The translations under genes were made by a program, and so were the position numbers. Shown in pieces: positions 7,125 through 13,951 of a stretch of DNA of 62,433 bases (positions are counted from its first letter, which is position 1; every line of letters begins with the position of its first letter). The notes under the pieces were generated by a model. That model was not told the origin of the DNA. It made no database searches and worked only from the letters and a program-made list of their open reading frames with translations. This stretch comes from Polyangiaceae bacterium (GTDB taxonomy: Bacteria > Myxococcota_A > Polyangia > Polyangiales > Polyangiaceae), in assembly GCA_016929495.1 (NCBI GenBank), contig JAFGIS010000511.1:1-62433 (forward strand), in the 5' to 3' direction.

Positions 7125-7340
7125 ATGACCCCGCGTGAGGTCGTCCGTCGCCTGACGGCGCTCGGTTGCACGAAGGTGCGGCAGAAGGGGTCTCACGCCA
7201 CCTACATGGCCCCCGACGGCAAGTGCTGGACGACGGTGGCCATACACGAGGGACGCGACATTCCCGCGGGAACGCTGCGCGCCATCGAAAGGGAGCTGGA
7301 ACCATGCCTCGGAAGAAAGTGGCTGCTCGGTACCAAGTGA
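7125..7340 (+). CDS. hicA: HicA-type mRNA interferase toxin, copy 2
   Basis: 71 residues: MTPREVVRRLTALGC, then KGSHATYMAP with the catalytic His, then TTVAIHEGRDIPAGTLRAI. I chose the ATG at 7125 over the one at 7098 because the promoter ends at 7118 and copy 1 aligns to this Met. It overlaps hicB by 37 bp. Divergence from copy 1 is large enough for the two pairs not to be a recent duplication. Confidence 0.85.
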   Translation: MTPREVVRRLTALGCTKVRQKGSHATYMAPDGKCWTTVAIHEGRDIPAGTLRAIERELEPCLGRKWLLGTK

Positions 7341-7732
7341 TCTTCACCCCCGAGGGAACGAGCTGGAACGTGACCGTGCCCGCTGTGAGAGGCTGCCACA
7401 CCTGGGGGCGGAGCCTCGCCGAGGCCCGTCGACGGGTGCGGGAGGCCTTGGCCTGCGCACTGATAGAGCTGCCGGAGGCCGAGGCTGACCGCGTGGCCCG
7501 CGAAGCTGAGCTCGTCGAACGGATCCAGTTGCCCGGGCGCACTAGGAAGGTGCTCGGGGCGTGTCGTGCAAAGCGCATACGGCTGAACAAGGCACAAGCC
7601 GAACTCGTGGCTGAGTCGCGTCGGGCCGCCATCGCTCTCACGCGGGATGCCGGCGTTAGCCTTCGCGATGCTGGCGAGCTGTTGGGCCTGAGCCAGGAGC
7701 GGGTACGACAGCTGCTCGACAAGGCGTCGTGA
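7304..7732 (+). CDS. hicB: HicB-type antitoxin with C-terminal HTH, copy 2
   Basis: 142 residues from the ATG at 7304. The N-terminal HicB domain (YQVIFTPEGTSWNVTVPAV, HTWGRSLAEARRRVREAL) is followed by a helical linker and a helix-turn-helix (GVSLRDAGELLGLSQERVRQLL). It is the cognate antitoxin of the toxin at 7125 and probably its autorepressor. The protein is colinear with copy 1 at 4600-5034, and the last 26 residues are nearly identical in both. Confidence 0.85.
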   Translation: MPRKKVAARYQVIFTPEGTSWNVTVPAVRGCHTWGRSLAEARRRVREALACALIELPEAEADRVAREAELVERIQLPGRTRKVLGACRAKRIRLNKAQAELVAESRRAAIALTRDAGVSLRDAGELLGLSQERVRQLLDKAS

Positions 7733-7751
7733 ACGAACCGGTGATGCTCTG

Positions 7752-7943
7752 ATGGTAGGCCCCGCGCCGCGTGAACGGCCGGGGCGGTGGCGGAAAGGCA
7801 CTCCGCATCGCTATCCCGACGAGGTCACGGCGGAAGATCTCGCGGCCATGGATCGAGTGGTGGACGTCGACGCCGAAGCGTACCTGCGCTGGCTCGAGTC
7901 TGGGAAAGGGCCTGAGCCGTGCGAACCCGAGGCCTCCGAATAG
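7752..7943 (+). CDS. gene A, copy 2, with a replaced 5' end
   Basis: 63 residues. The conserved part (RYPDEVTAEDLAAMDRVVD, then AYLRWLESGKGPEPCEPEASE) matches copies 1 and 3. The 5' end is different: the TTGCGA/TACACT promoter and Pro-rich start are missing, and the ATG at 7752 lies at the edge of a leader-hairpin copy, so the first codons are made of hairpin sequence. It is a recombinant joint between the sequence downstream of hicB and the A/B block. Confidence 0.5.
   Translation: MVGPAPRERPGRWRKGTPHRYPDEVTAEDLAAMDRVVDVDAEAYLRWLESGKGPEPCEPEASE
7759..7785 (+). other. leader hairpin, copy inside gene A copy 2
   Basis: GCCCCG, a bulged C and GCCG pair with CGGC and CGGGGC around a six-base loop (CGTGAA), giving about ten pairs. 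It is the same structure as at 9756-9784, preceded by a related GATGGTAGG lead-in. Confidence 0.55.
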
Positions 7944-8062
7944 CGGAGCGTTTTCGTCGCACCCAGCGTCGCGTGACACCTGCCGGAACACCGGCAGCGC
8001 AGGCGCTCGCCGCAACGCTGGCGCGCCTGACCGTCGGCGAGCTTCCGGCCTGGCCCGACGAG
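7919..8062 (+). pseudogene. gene B, copy 2: N-terminal half only
   Basis: From the GTG at 7919, 48 codons match B of E3 (RTRGLRIAERFRRTQRRV through LTVGELPAWPDE). After that the frame runs on into unrelated sequence and eventually the protease. The RelE-like C-terminal part of B is absent, as in copy 1, while the partner A is kept. Confidence 0.55.
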
Positions 8063-8161
8063 TCTGGAGGAGGACAGGGCGCGACGGGAGCGGAAGACAT
8101 GATGCTCCTACTGCGCCGGGCGCGGGCTTCACAAATCGGCGCCGCGGCCGTTCTGCGAACC

Positions 8162-9655
8162 ATGCCCACGCAGGTCGGTCGGGCCGGAGGGCCGGGTTTG
8201 GGACTGCGCGGAAAGGCCCACTGCACTTTCACGTGTGTCGCCGCGGTGGTGTACGCCGGCTGCGGCACAGGCAGCTCACCGGTCGCGACACCGGGCTACA
8301 AGATCAAGTGCAAGCAGGACCGGGGCGACTGCCTCCAAGAAGCTGGAAAGCAGTGCTCCGGGGCCTACTACATCGTGAGCGAGGACCAGCACTGGGGCGG
8401 AGTACTGGCCGACGCAATCCCCGCGCAGACGCCATGGTGGACCCTGATTGTCGCGTGCGGTACTGCGCCGGCCGGGTATTCGCCGCCCAAGGTGACGACC
8501 GCTCCGCCTCCGCCCGCGCCGACCTCGACGGCAAGCCCCACGAGTCAGGACCCCGACGCGCCAAAGGAGCGCGACCTCCCCGAACTCCCGACGACGAAGC
8601 TCGCGGAGTTGTCGAGACAGGCCGTCGTTTCCGTGGAGAGCCCGAGCGGGCTGGGAAGCGGGTTTGCAGTCTCCCAGCGTCTCGTGGCCACCAACCTCCA
8701 CGTCGTCGCCGGACAACCGGCGATTCGGATCCGGCTGCCCAACGGCGAGGCGCACCCGGTCGCGCTTGTCGCAGCGTACGATCCCGACTGGGATCTGGCC
8801 CTACTTGTCGTTCCAACTCTGACGGCTCATCCGCTCGTGTTGGGCGATTCGAATGCCGTGGCAGTGGGGGAACGTGTCGTGGCGGTCGGCAACCCCCAGG
8901 GGCTCACTCTCACGGTCTCGGAGGGGATCGTCAGCGCGCTACGGGGCGCCCAAGGGAAGAGCGACATACTTCAGACAACTGCGCCGATCTCGCAGGGCTC
9001 ATCGGGCGGACCGCTCATGAGCTCACGAGGATTCGTCGTGGGCCTCACGACCGCCTACCTAGCCGGCGGCCAGGCGCTCAACTTCGCGATTGCGAGCTCA
9101 CATCTTCGCGCGCTTCTTCTCAAATCACGGGGCTCGCGTATCGCACTCGTCGACTTCGCTGACGCGACTCGGCCCCAAGAGCAGCCGAAGGCAGCACCAG
9201 CCCCTGCGCCGCCGCGATTGCCAAGTTTTCCCGACAACGTGGCGGGATTCCCGATGGGTCTGCCCGTCGACAAGCTGAAATACTACTGCCCCGGCTTCAC
9301 GTACATAGCCCCGACGATAGTGTCGTGCCCGTACGCTCTTGTCTCGTTGCCCTTCGCGTCGGCCCCCGTGGTCCTGACATTCGGCGCGGGGCAGATCACG
9401 AGTATTGGTGTTCGGGCGCACAGTAGGGCACGGGCGCACGCAATGCTCGCAGAGCGGTATGGGACGCCTGTCGCCCTGCGACAGGACAAGAAGCTCGGTT
9501 GGGTACCCGCCACCTCCTGGCCACGGGGCAGTCCCGGAGCTATCGAATGGCAGCTGGAGGGCGGGAGGATCCGTCTCGTTTCGCCTGACGGAAAGGACCT
9601 CTTGGTTGTGTTCGTCTCAGAGCTACAGGATAGACTGAGCGACGCCAGCTACTAG
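8162..9655 (+). CDS. secreted trypsin-like (HtrA/S1C-type) serine protease, putative lipoprotein
   Basis: 497 residues from the ATG at 8162; the open frame begins at 7919 in gene B debris, and ATGs at 8099 and 8102 are alternatives. The N-terminus has a hydrophobic stretch ending in VVYAGC, a possible lipobox. A Thr/Pro/Ala linker leads to a trypsin-fold protease domain with the triad His (ATNLHVVAG), Asp (DPDWDLALL) and Ser (SQGSSGGPL). No PDZ domain is visible. The C-terminal 170 residues after a second Pro-rich linker are unrecognised. No phage or replication role is evident; it is probably cargo. Confidence 0.75.
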   Translation: MPTQVGRAGGPGLGLRGKAHCTFTCVAAVVYAGCGTGSSPVATPGYKIKCKQDRGDCLQEAGKQCSGAYYIVSEDQHWGGVLADAIPAQTPWWTLIVACGTAPAGYSPPKVTTAPPPPAPTSTASPTSQDPDAPKERDLPELPTTKLAELSRQAVVSVESPSGLGSGFAVSQRLVATNLHVVAGQPAIRIRLPNGEAHPVALVAAYDPDWDLALLVVPTLTAHPLVLGDSNAVAVGERVVAVGNPQGLTLTVSEGIVSALRGAQGKSDILQTTAPISQGSSGGPLMSSRGFVVGLTTAYLAGGQALNFAIASSHLRALLLKSRGSRIALVDFADATRPQEQPKAAPAPAPPRLPSFPDNVAGFPMGLPVDKLKYYCPGFTYIAPTIVSCPYALVSLPFASAPVVLTFGAGQITSIGVRAHSRARAHAMLAERYGTPVALRQDKKLGWVPATSWPRGSPGAIEWQLEGGRIRLVSPDGKDLLVVFVSELQDRLSDASY

Positions 9656-9755
9656 GTCGTCTCGGCAGACGCTGACGCTGTCACCGCACCGGCCAGAGCA
9701 TTCACGGTGAACGCTTAGGGGGTGGAGCTCGCCGGGGAACCTGTCAGAATAGGAG

Positions 9756-9784
9756 CGCCCCGCGCCGCTCGAACGGCCGGGGCG
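9756..9784 (+). promoter_or_regulatory. leader hairpin upstream of the 9796 gene
   Basis: CGCCCCG, a bulged C, GCCG, a six-base loop, CGGC and CGGGGCG form an 11-bp G/C stem. It is followed at once by GGAGGG, which serves as the ribosome binding site for the ATG at 9796. GAATAGG precedes the stem. The structure recurs before an unrelated gene at 14315-14345 with a different loop, so it looks like a control element acting on translation or on transcript ends. Confidence 0.6.
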
Positions 9785-9795
9785 GAGGGTCGAGA

Positions 9796-10542
9796 ATGGC
9801 GACCGAGAAGAAGACTACAGCGAAGCGGGCGAGAGGCAAGGGCGCGAACGCTCCCCCGGCACAGGGCCAGGAGGCGGAGCGACAGGCACGGCGACGCCTG
9901 ATTGTATTGGACAGCGCGCAACAAGCTTGGGCGAACTTCGGCCGCTTCTCGCAGCCGGGGCGCGAGCGTGACCGCGGGCTTGCGGTCGCACGAATCGTGA
10001 AGGCGGCGTTCGACGCCTACATCGCGGAAGATGACGCCGAGCTTGACAGACTCGGCAAGGCAGCCAGAAGGTCCCTGCGCAGCACTCTTCGAAGGTGGGA
10101 GGAGCAGCAGTCGCCAAACGGGATGGTGAGAGTCGACGGTCCAAACGGCCCATCCCTTCACACGTTGGGCGACATCGTCGCGACGAAGGGCGCTTCGGGA
10201 GGACGCTACGACGCAATTCGTGGCAAACTGAACACGCTTGAGTGGATGCATGAAAAGGGGCAGCTGAACGCGGACAGCTACGCGAACTGGATGCTACTCA
10301 TGCTTCGATCGCCCTTCTTTGACTTCTTCGACGTCATACGAGACAGAAGGATTCTCGAGGCACCTCGCGTCCGGGACAAGCTTCGTCTCAGTTTCGATCG
10401 CGAGTACAACGCATCGCGGCCGCTGGACTGCGAGAGGCTCTTCGTTATCGGCCTGCGCACGCTGGGTGTGTCGTCGCAGGTCGCGCATAACCTTCTCAAG
10501 GCCGAGGATATGCGTGCGAAACGGGGCAAGGGGACGGACTAG
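9796..10542 (+). CDS. hypothetical cargo protein of E2
   Basis: 248 residues. A Lys/Ala-rich start (MATEKKTTAKRARGKG) is followed by a mostly helical body, including AQQAWANFGRFSQPGRERDR, FFDFFDVIRDRR and a C-terminal RLFVIGLRTLGVSSQ. No family recognised. It occupies the same slot as the gene at 14357 of E3 and shares with it the leader hairpin and the MAT-K start, but the rest does not align by eye. This is the kind of position where satellites carry variable cargo. Confidence 0.6.
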   Translation: MATEKKTTAKRARGKGANAPPAQGQEAERQARRRLIVLDSAQQAWANFGRFSQPGRERDRGLAVARIVKAAFDAYIAEDDAELDRLGKAARRSLRSTLRRWEEQQSPNGMVRVDGPNGPSLHTLGDIVATKGASGGRYDAIRGKLNTLEWMHEKGQLNADSYANWMLLMLRSPFFDFFDVIRDRRILEAPRVRDKLRLSFDREYNASRPLDCERLFVIGLRTLGVSSQVAHNLLKAEDMRAKRGKGTD

Positions 10543-10557
10543 CACTCGCCGAACCGC

Positions 10558-10764
10558 TCAACGCATGCGCTGTTGAGCTGCGGCGCAGCGGGCGTGTAGC
10601 ACTCCGTCGCGGCGCACCTGGCGACCGAGAAGCGCGACCGGTTCCCCGCAGTGCAGACACGCGCACCAGGGACACCGGTCACCGCAGTGCGTGCTGCGAC
10701 AGATGCTGCAACGCTTGCGCCTGTGCCCCCACAACCATTCATCAATCCGAAGTAGACGTCCCAC
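10558..10764 (-). CDS. small zinc-ribbon protein, divergent from the replication operon
   Basis: 68 residues on the minus strand with nine cysteines in knuckle-like spacing: KRCSICRSTHCGDRCPWC, then CLHCGEPV and a closing ARC. It probably binds two zinc ions. The pattern makes it more credible than the plus-strand frames here. It is transcribed away from the HTH-primase-ATPase operon, with two palindromes between the two. A short protein with a similar CVWCSC pattern lies at 15304 in E3. Confidence 0.5.
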   Translation of the reverse strand: MGRLLRIDEWLWGHRRKRCSICRSTHCGDRCPWCACLHCGEPVALLGRQVRRDGVLHARCAAAQQRMR

Positions 10765-10806
10765 GGTAAGAATCGTGGCGCCGAGGCAGTGCCAAGCATC
10801 TGCTCA

Positions 10807-10828
10807 GTAACAGAAGCGCCGCTGTTAC
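10807..10828. promoter_or_regulatory. palindromic operator-like site 1
   Basis: GTAACAG-N8-CTGTTAC, a perfect 7-bp inverted repeat. The same half-sites and spacing recur 57 bp to the right. It lies between the divergent zinc-ribbon gene and the HTH gene. Confidence 0.6.
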
Positions 10829-10863
10829 ATGGACAGGGAGGCAGCGCTGTCTGCGCGGAGTGT

Positions 10864-10885
10864 GTAACAGACGGCCGACTGTTAC
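10864..10885. promoter_or_regulatory. palindromic operator-like site 2
   Basis: GTAACAG-N8-CTGTTAC, extended by one more base pair on each side (TGTAACAG/CTGTTACA). The spacer differs from site 1. It probably binds the HTH protein encoded at 10932 or an initiator of the element. Confidence 0.6.
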
Positions 10886-10931
10886 ATGCGTGTCTACAGA
10901 CCGGCCACATTGGGGTAGGGCCAAGATCAAA

Positions 10932-11159
10932 ATGGCAGCTAGACCATCGCCTTCAACGCCGCCGCGTTGGCGTATTCTCGCGCTCTCCGTGCGAGCCGGG
11001 TGTGACCCACGGACGCTCACCAATGTGCTGCGCGGTGGTCCCATCCGCACCAGGGCCTCGGCTCGAGCCTACGAGACACTCGTCGCGGACGGTCTCATCC
11101 GCCCAGTTCAGGAGCCCGTTGGTCCGCGCCGATGGCGCGTGCAGCAGGCGAGGGCGTGA
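10932..11159 (+). CDS. small HTH DNA-binding protein of E2 (LacI/Cro-like)
   Basis: 75 residues from the ATG at 10932; the frame is open further upstream, but through the operator. The core ILALSVRAGCDPRTLTNVLRG is a helix-turn-helix of the LacI/Cro kind, followed by the recognition-helix-like ASARAYETLVADG. It overlaps the primase start (TGATG at 11157-11161), so the two are coupled. The equivalent E3 gene (15083) has AVAASCDPRTVVRVLRG. It probably represses its own operon through the palindromes. Confidence 0.65.
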   Translation: MAARPSPSTPPRWRILALSVRAGCDPRTLTNVLRGGPIRTRASARAYETLVADGLIRPVQEPVGPRRWRVQQARA

Positions 11160-12223
11160 TGACCGTGTCGACTGTCGAACGCGCCGCCCAGTACCTCCGG
11201 CAAGTGCCCCCGGCGCTTTCTGGCTCGGGCGGACACGGCACGACGTTCGCGGCCGCAGTGGCGTTGACTCGCGGGTTTGCGCTGGATGAGCAGACCGCGT
11301 TTAGGCTGCTCTCAGAGATCCACAACCCGACGTGTGAACCGCCCTGGTCGGAGCGGGAGCTCCGTCACAAGGTTGAATCGGCAGCCAAGGGCAGCACGCG
11401 CGCGCCCGGATACCTACTTGAGCGCAACGACCGGCGTGACTGGCAATCGCCCCGCAAGGCGCAGCCGTCAGAGCAACTGGATCCGACGAGCTATCACAAC
11501 GTGATCGCCCGGCTCCTGGACCTCTGCCCGTTCGTGGATGAGTCGGACGTGCTCGCCTACTGCGAGCGGCGCGTGCTGGTCATCGAAGGCGCCAATGTCC
11601 GGCTCGGTGGACTACCACCGCCACATGCGCAGCGGCCCATCGTGGCCGAGCTCCTGCGGCTGTTCGAGACCCAGACTCTGGTCCGCGCGGGCCTGCTTCG
11701 GTGCGACGAATCGGGAGCCGTCGACACCAGCCGGTTCATGTGGCCCCGGCATCGACTGCTCATCCCATGGCGTGATCCGGACGGGCGGATCGATATCCTG
11801 CAACGGCGACGGCTCGACGCTGGCGATCCGAAGTACGTCTTTCCGAGAGGCCGCAAACCTCCGTATCCCTTCGGCGTCGAGCAGTTCGCTGTGGCACCGG
11901 ACGAGCACACGATCGTTTGGTGCGAAGGCGCGGTGGACGTTCTGGCGCTCCGTCTGCTTGCGTTCCGCGACCGACTGCCAATCGTTCCGCTTGGGCTACC
12001 GGGGCTCGACGGTTGGCGCGCGGACTGGGCGGGCCCGTGCGGTGGAAGACATGTCCGAGTCGGGTTCGACGCCGACAGCGCGGACGACAAGCACGCGGAG
12101 CGCATCACCCGAGACCTGTACGCGGCAGACGCGGCATCGGTGAGCCGCTGGACGCCGAGCGGCGCAAAAGACTGGGCCGAGGCAATGGAGCGCGGCGTGC
12201 CACGGCCGGAGGTAGTAGCGTGA
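11159..12223 (+). CDS. Toprim-type DNA primase of E2
   Basis: 354 residues from the ATG at 11159. The N-terminal 85 residues resemble the primase C-terminal/PriCT fold (AAQYLRQVPPALSGSGGHG, then ERELRHKVESAAKG). The rest has Toprim motifs: VWCEGAVDVLAL with the acidic Glu, and VGFDADSADDK with the DxD pair. The segment LLIPWRDPDGRIDILQRR is typical of phage and plasmid primases. It makes RNA primers for element replication. The next gene overlaps by GTGA, so the two are an operon. Confidence 0.75.
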   Translation: MTVSTVERAAQYLRQVPPALSGSGGHGTTFAAAVALTRGFALDEQTAFRLLSEIHNPTCEPPWSERELRHKVESAAKGSTRAPGYLLERNDRRDWQSPRKAQPSEQLDPTSYHNVIARLLDLCPFVDESDVLAYCERRVLVIEGANVRLGGLPPPHAQRPIVAELLRLFETQTLVRAGLLRCDESGAVDTSRFMWPRHRLLIPWRDPDGRIDILQRRRLDAGDPKYVFPRGRKPPYPFGVEQFAVAPDEHTIVWCEGAVDVLALRLLAFRDRLPIVPLGLPGLDGWRADWAGPCGGRHVRVGFDADSADDKHAERITRDLYAADAASVSRWTPSGAKDWAEAMERGVPRPEVVA

Positions 12224-12710
12224 CGCAACCGAAAGACGCCTGGGGAAACCAGGCCGGCGAGGTCATCCCGCTACCGCGCCCGGACACGCCGCAGCTCGAC
12301 ACCCACGCGAACCCACGGCTGGTCCGCCTTGACGTCGACCACATCTTTGCTCCGCTCCCGCCCGTCCCGTGGCTCATCCGGGCGCTCGACATGTGCCCCG
12401 GAGCGCCGACACTGGTGGCCGGCTACGGATTCTCCGGCAAGTCGGTGGCAATGCAGTCCGCGGCCGTGTCAATTGCCGCCGGACGGAAGGTATGGGAGTG
12501 CTTCGCGGCTCGAAAAGGGCGCGTACTCTGGTGCGACTTCGAGCAAGGTCAGCGACTGACCAGGGCACGGTTCCAGCGCTTGGCTGCTTCTCTCATGCTG
12601 TCGCCCGACGACGTGCGGGGTCGTCTGGAGCTTGTGAGTATGCCGGGTGTGTATCTCGATAGCCCGGGCGCGGAGGACTACTGGAGCCGCGAGTGTGAAG
12701 GTGTCGGCGT
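12220..12710 (+). pseudogene. RepA-like AAA ATPase of E2, 3'-truncated
   Basis: From the GTG at 12220, which overlaps the primase stop. It has a Walker A motif (GYGFSGKSV, around residue 67) and Walker B (RVLWCDFEQ), as in RepA/DnaB-like hexameric helicases of small replicons. These are normally 270-350 residues. Here recognisable sequence ends after about 160, and the frame then runs through the att region to 13032. A deletion joined the gene to the end of a lost integrase. It is presumably inactive as a helicase. Confidence 0.65.
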
Positions 12711-12812
12711 TTCGTTCATGGCCGCGCTTCACACAGTGCGCGTCCGCCGGCACATCAGTACCCGCAACGGTACCCGCACGGCCCAGGCCCTTCCCCATCA
12801 GGGCCATTTTCC

Positions 12813-12859
12813 CAGTACGCCACGGGCGATTCGAACGCCCGACCTTCGGCTCCGGAGGC
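12813..12859 (-). other. attachment-site core, copy 2 (tRNA-Arg 3' end)
   Basis: 47 bp identical to the tRNA-Arg 3' end at 21357-21403. It marks the E2/E3 junction. Both flanks resemble copy 1: GGCCATTTTCC on the left and a CCGGGGCCGAA-CCACGG-type sequence on the right. Confidence 0.85.
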
Positions 12860-13232
12860 TCCGGGGCCGAACTCCACGGAGCCGAATTCAGCGCAATTTG
12901 AGCCAGGCGAGGAGACGGCGGTCGGCGTGGAACAGGATGAAACGGGGTGTGGGGCGAAACTCGTGGCCGAAACTCGGGTGCCTGCGCAAAACCCGGGAAG
13001 CCCCGACGAAAGGGCCCAAACCGCAGGCGTAGCCCTTCCAACGGGCGCAGAGCCGTCTCCCGTCGAGGCCGCGCTCGGGCATGCCATCAGACTTGCCGCC
13101 GACGCGGGCCAGTGGGCGGTAGTGGCGGAGCTCGGACGCGAGCTTTCGGCACGCCGCTTGGCCCGAGATGCGCCGGGGGTGACGTCGCTTGAAGCGGAGC
13201 GGCTGAGGGCCAAGCGCAATGCGCCGGGATGA
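12860..13232 (+). pseudogene. detached integrase C-terminal tail, copy T3 (tail of E3)
   Basis: The frame is open across att copy 2 in the integrase register and continues 123 codons to the TGA at 13230. It ends with VEAALGHAIRLAADAGQW, AVVAELGRELSARRLAR and VTSLEAERLRAKRNAPG. Excision of E3 at the 47-bp core would fuse it in frame to the integrase that now ends at 21422. It has no start codon of its own before the att; an internal ATG at 12927 would make only part. The stop overlaps the upstream region of gene A copy 3. Confidence 0.75.
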
Positions 13233-13298
13233 GCATCTGTTCGTGGCATGGGCGCCCTGCCGGGCGGGCAGGCAGCAAAGACGCCTGTCTTCCCGCCT

Positions 13299-13327
13299 TT
13301 GCGAGACTGAAGAGCCGGACGTACACT
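13299..13327 (+). promoter_or_regulatory. leaderless promoter of gene A, copy 3
   Basis: TTGCGA (13299-13304), 17-bp spacer, TACACT (13322-13327), six bases, GTG at 13334. It matches copy 1 at 5797 in hexamers and distances. Confidence 0.6.
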
Positions 13328-13333
13328 TTGAGC

Positions 13334-13522
13334 GTGTCCTCTCCCCCGAAAAGCACGCCGCCCGCGGGCGACGCGCCGCCTCTGTATCGCTATCCTGGCG
13401 AGCTCACGGCGGAAGATCTCGCGGCCATGGACCATGTCGTCGACGTCGACGGCGAAGCGTACCTGCGCTGGCTCGAGACCGGGGAGGGGCCTGATCCGTG
13501 CGAACCAGAGTCCTCCGAATAA
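13334..13522 (+). CDS. gene A, copy 3: small acidic protein, possible antitoxin
   Basis: 62 residues from a GTG six bases behind the -10 hexamer. The Pro-rich start (VSSPPKSTPPAGDAPP) is followed by the conserved core YPGELTAEDLAAMDHVVDVD and AYLRWLETGEGPDPCEP. Its last 25 bases overlap the GTG start of gene B. This is the only A/B pair in which B is full length. The antitoxin role is inferred from size, charge and arrangement. Confidence 0.6.
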   Translation: MSSPPKSTPPAGDAPPLYRYPGELTAEDLAAMDHVVDVDGEAYLRWLETGEGPDPCEPESSE

Positions 13523-13791
13523 CGGAGCAGTTTCGTCGCACCCAGCGTCGCGTGGCGCCAGCCGGAACCCCGGCAGCCCAGGCGCTTGCCGCCACACTGG
13601 CGCGCCTGACCTTCGGCGAGCTTCCGGCATGGCCCGATAGCGAAACCCTGGTTCCGCCCGTGCGTCGCTACTGGTTCCGTCGCGTGCCGAACATGAACCT
13701 GTGGGTTCTCTATTCGTTCGATGATGCTCACGTCACCGCGCGCGCGGTGGTGTCGAGCCCGCCGGTGCCGGTGGGCGGCCGCGAGGGATAG
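13498..13791 (+). CDS. gene B, copy 3: small basic protein, possible RelE-like toxin
   Basis: 97 residues, starting at a GTG inside the end of gene A. The N-terminus is basic (RTRVLRITEQFRRTQRRV), then AQALAATLARLTFGELPAW. The C-terminus (RRYWFRRVPNMNLWVLYSFD, then AHVTARAVVSSPPVPVG) has the strand pattern Arg-x-LY-x-hydrophobic-D-x-x-V of RelE/ParE-type ribonuclease toxins. That resemblance is by eye only. Copies 1 and 2 have both lost this C-terminal part, which fits a harmful activity. Confidence 0.5.
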   Translation: MRTRVLRITEQFRRTQRRVAPAGTPAAQALAATLARLTFGELPAWPDSETLVPPVRRYWFRRVPNMNLWVLYSFDDAHVTARAVVSSPPVPVGGREG

Positions 13792-13807
13792 ACGGGCGGA
13801 GCGGGCT

Positions 13808-13951
13808 GGAGTCTGCGGCCAAGGCCGGGGCGGCGAGTACGGTCGAACGGCTCGGCGGGGACTCGAGCCACGACGAAAAGCCACGGCCGACAAGGACAAC
13901 GCGGACGTCATTACGCTGGACTCGGCTCGACGCGCTAGGGGTGACACATAG
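13808..13951 (+). pseudogene. degenerate integrase tail, copy T4
   Basis: The DNA matches T1 (ESAAKAGA-STVERLGG at 13809-13856) and then shifts frame; the end VITLDSARRARGDT resembles the T1 end. A small indel near 13860 splits it into two frames. It indicates another ancient element end inside E3. Confidence 0.55.

Larger units (their letters stand above)
6468..12859. mobile_element. E2: middle element, integrase and excisionase lost
   Basis: E2 is bounded by att copies 1 and 2. In order it holds integrase tail T2, a relic of the E1-type small-gene operon, HicAB copy 2, an A/B unit with B broken, a secreted trypsin-like protease, an unknown 248-residue protein behind a leader hairpin, a divergent zinc-ribbon gene, an operator region, an HTH regulator, a Toprim primase and a RepA-like ATPase. 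The ATPase breaks off shortly before the right att, and xis and int are absent, so E2 cannot move by itself. Confidence 0.75.
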
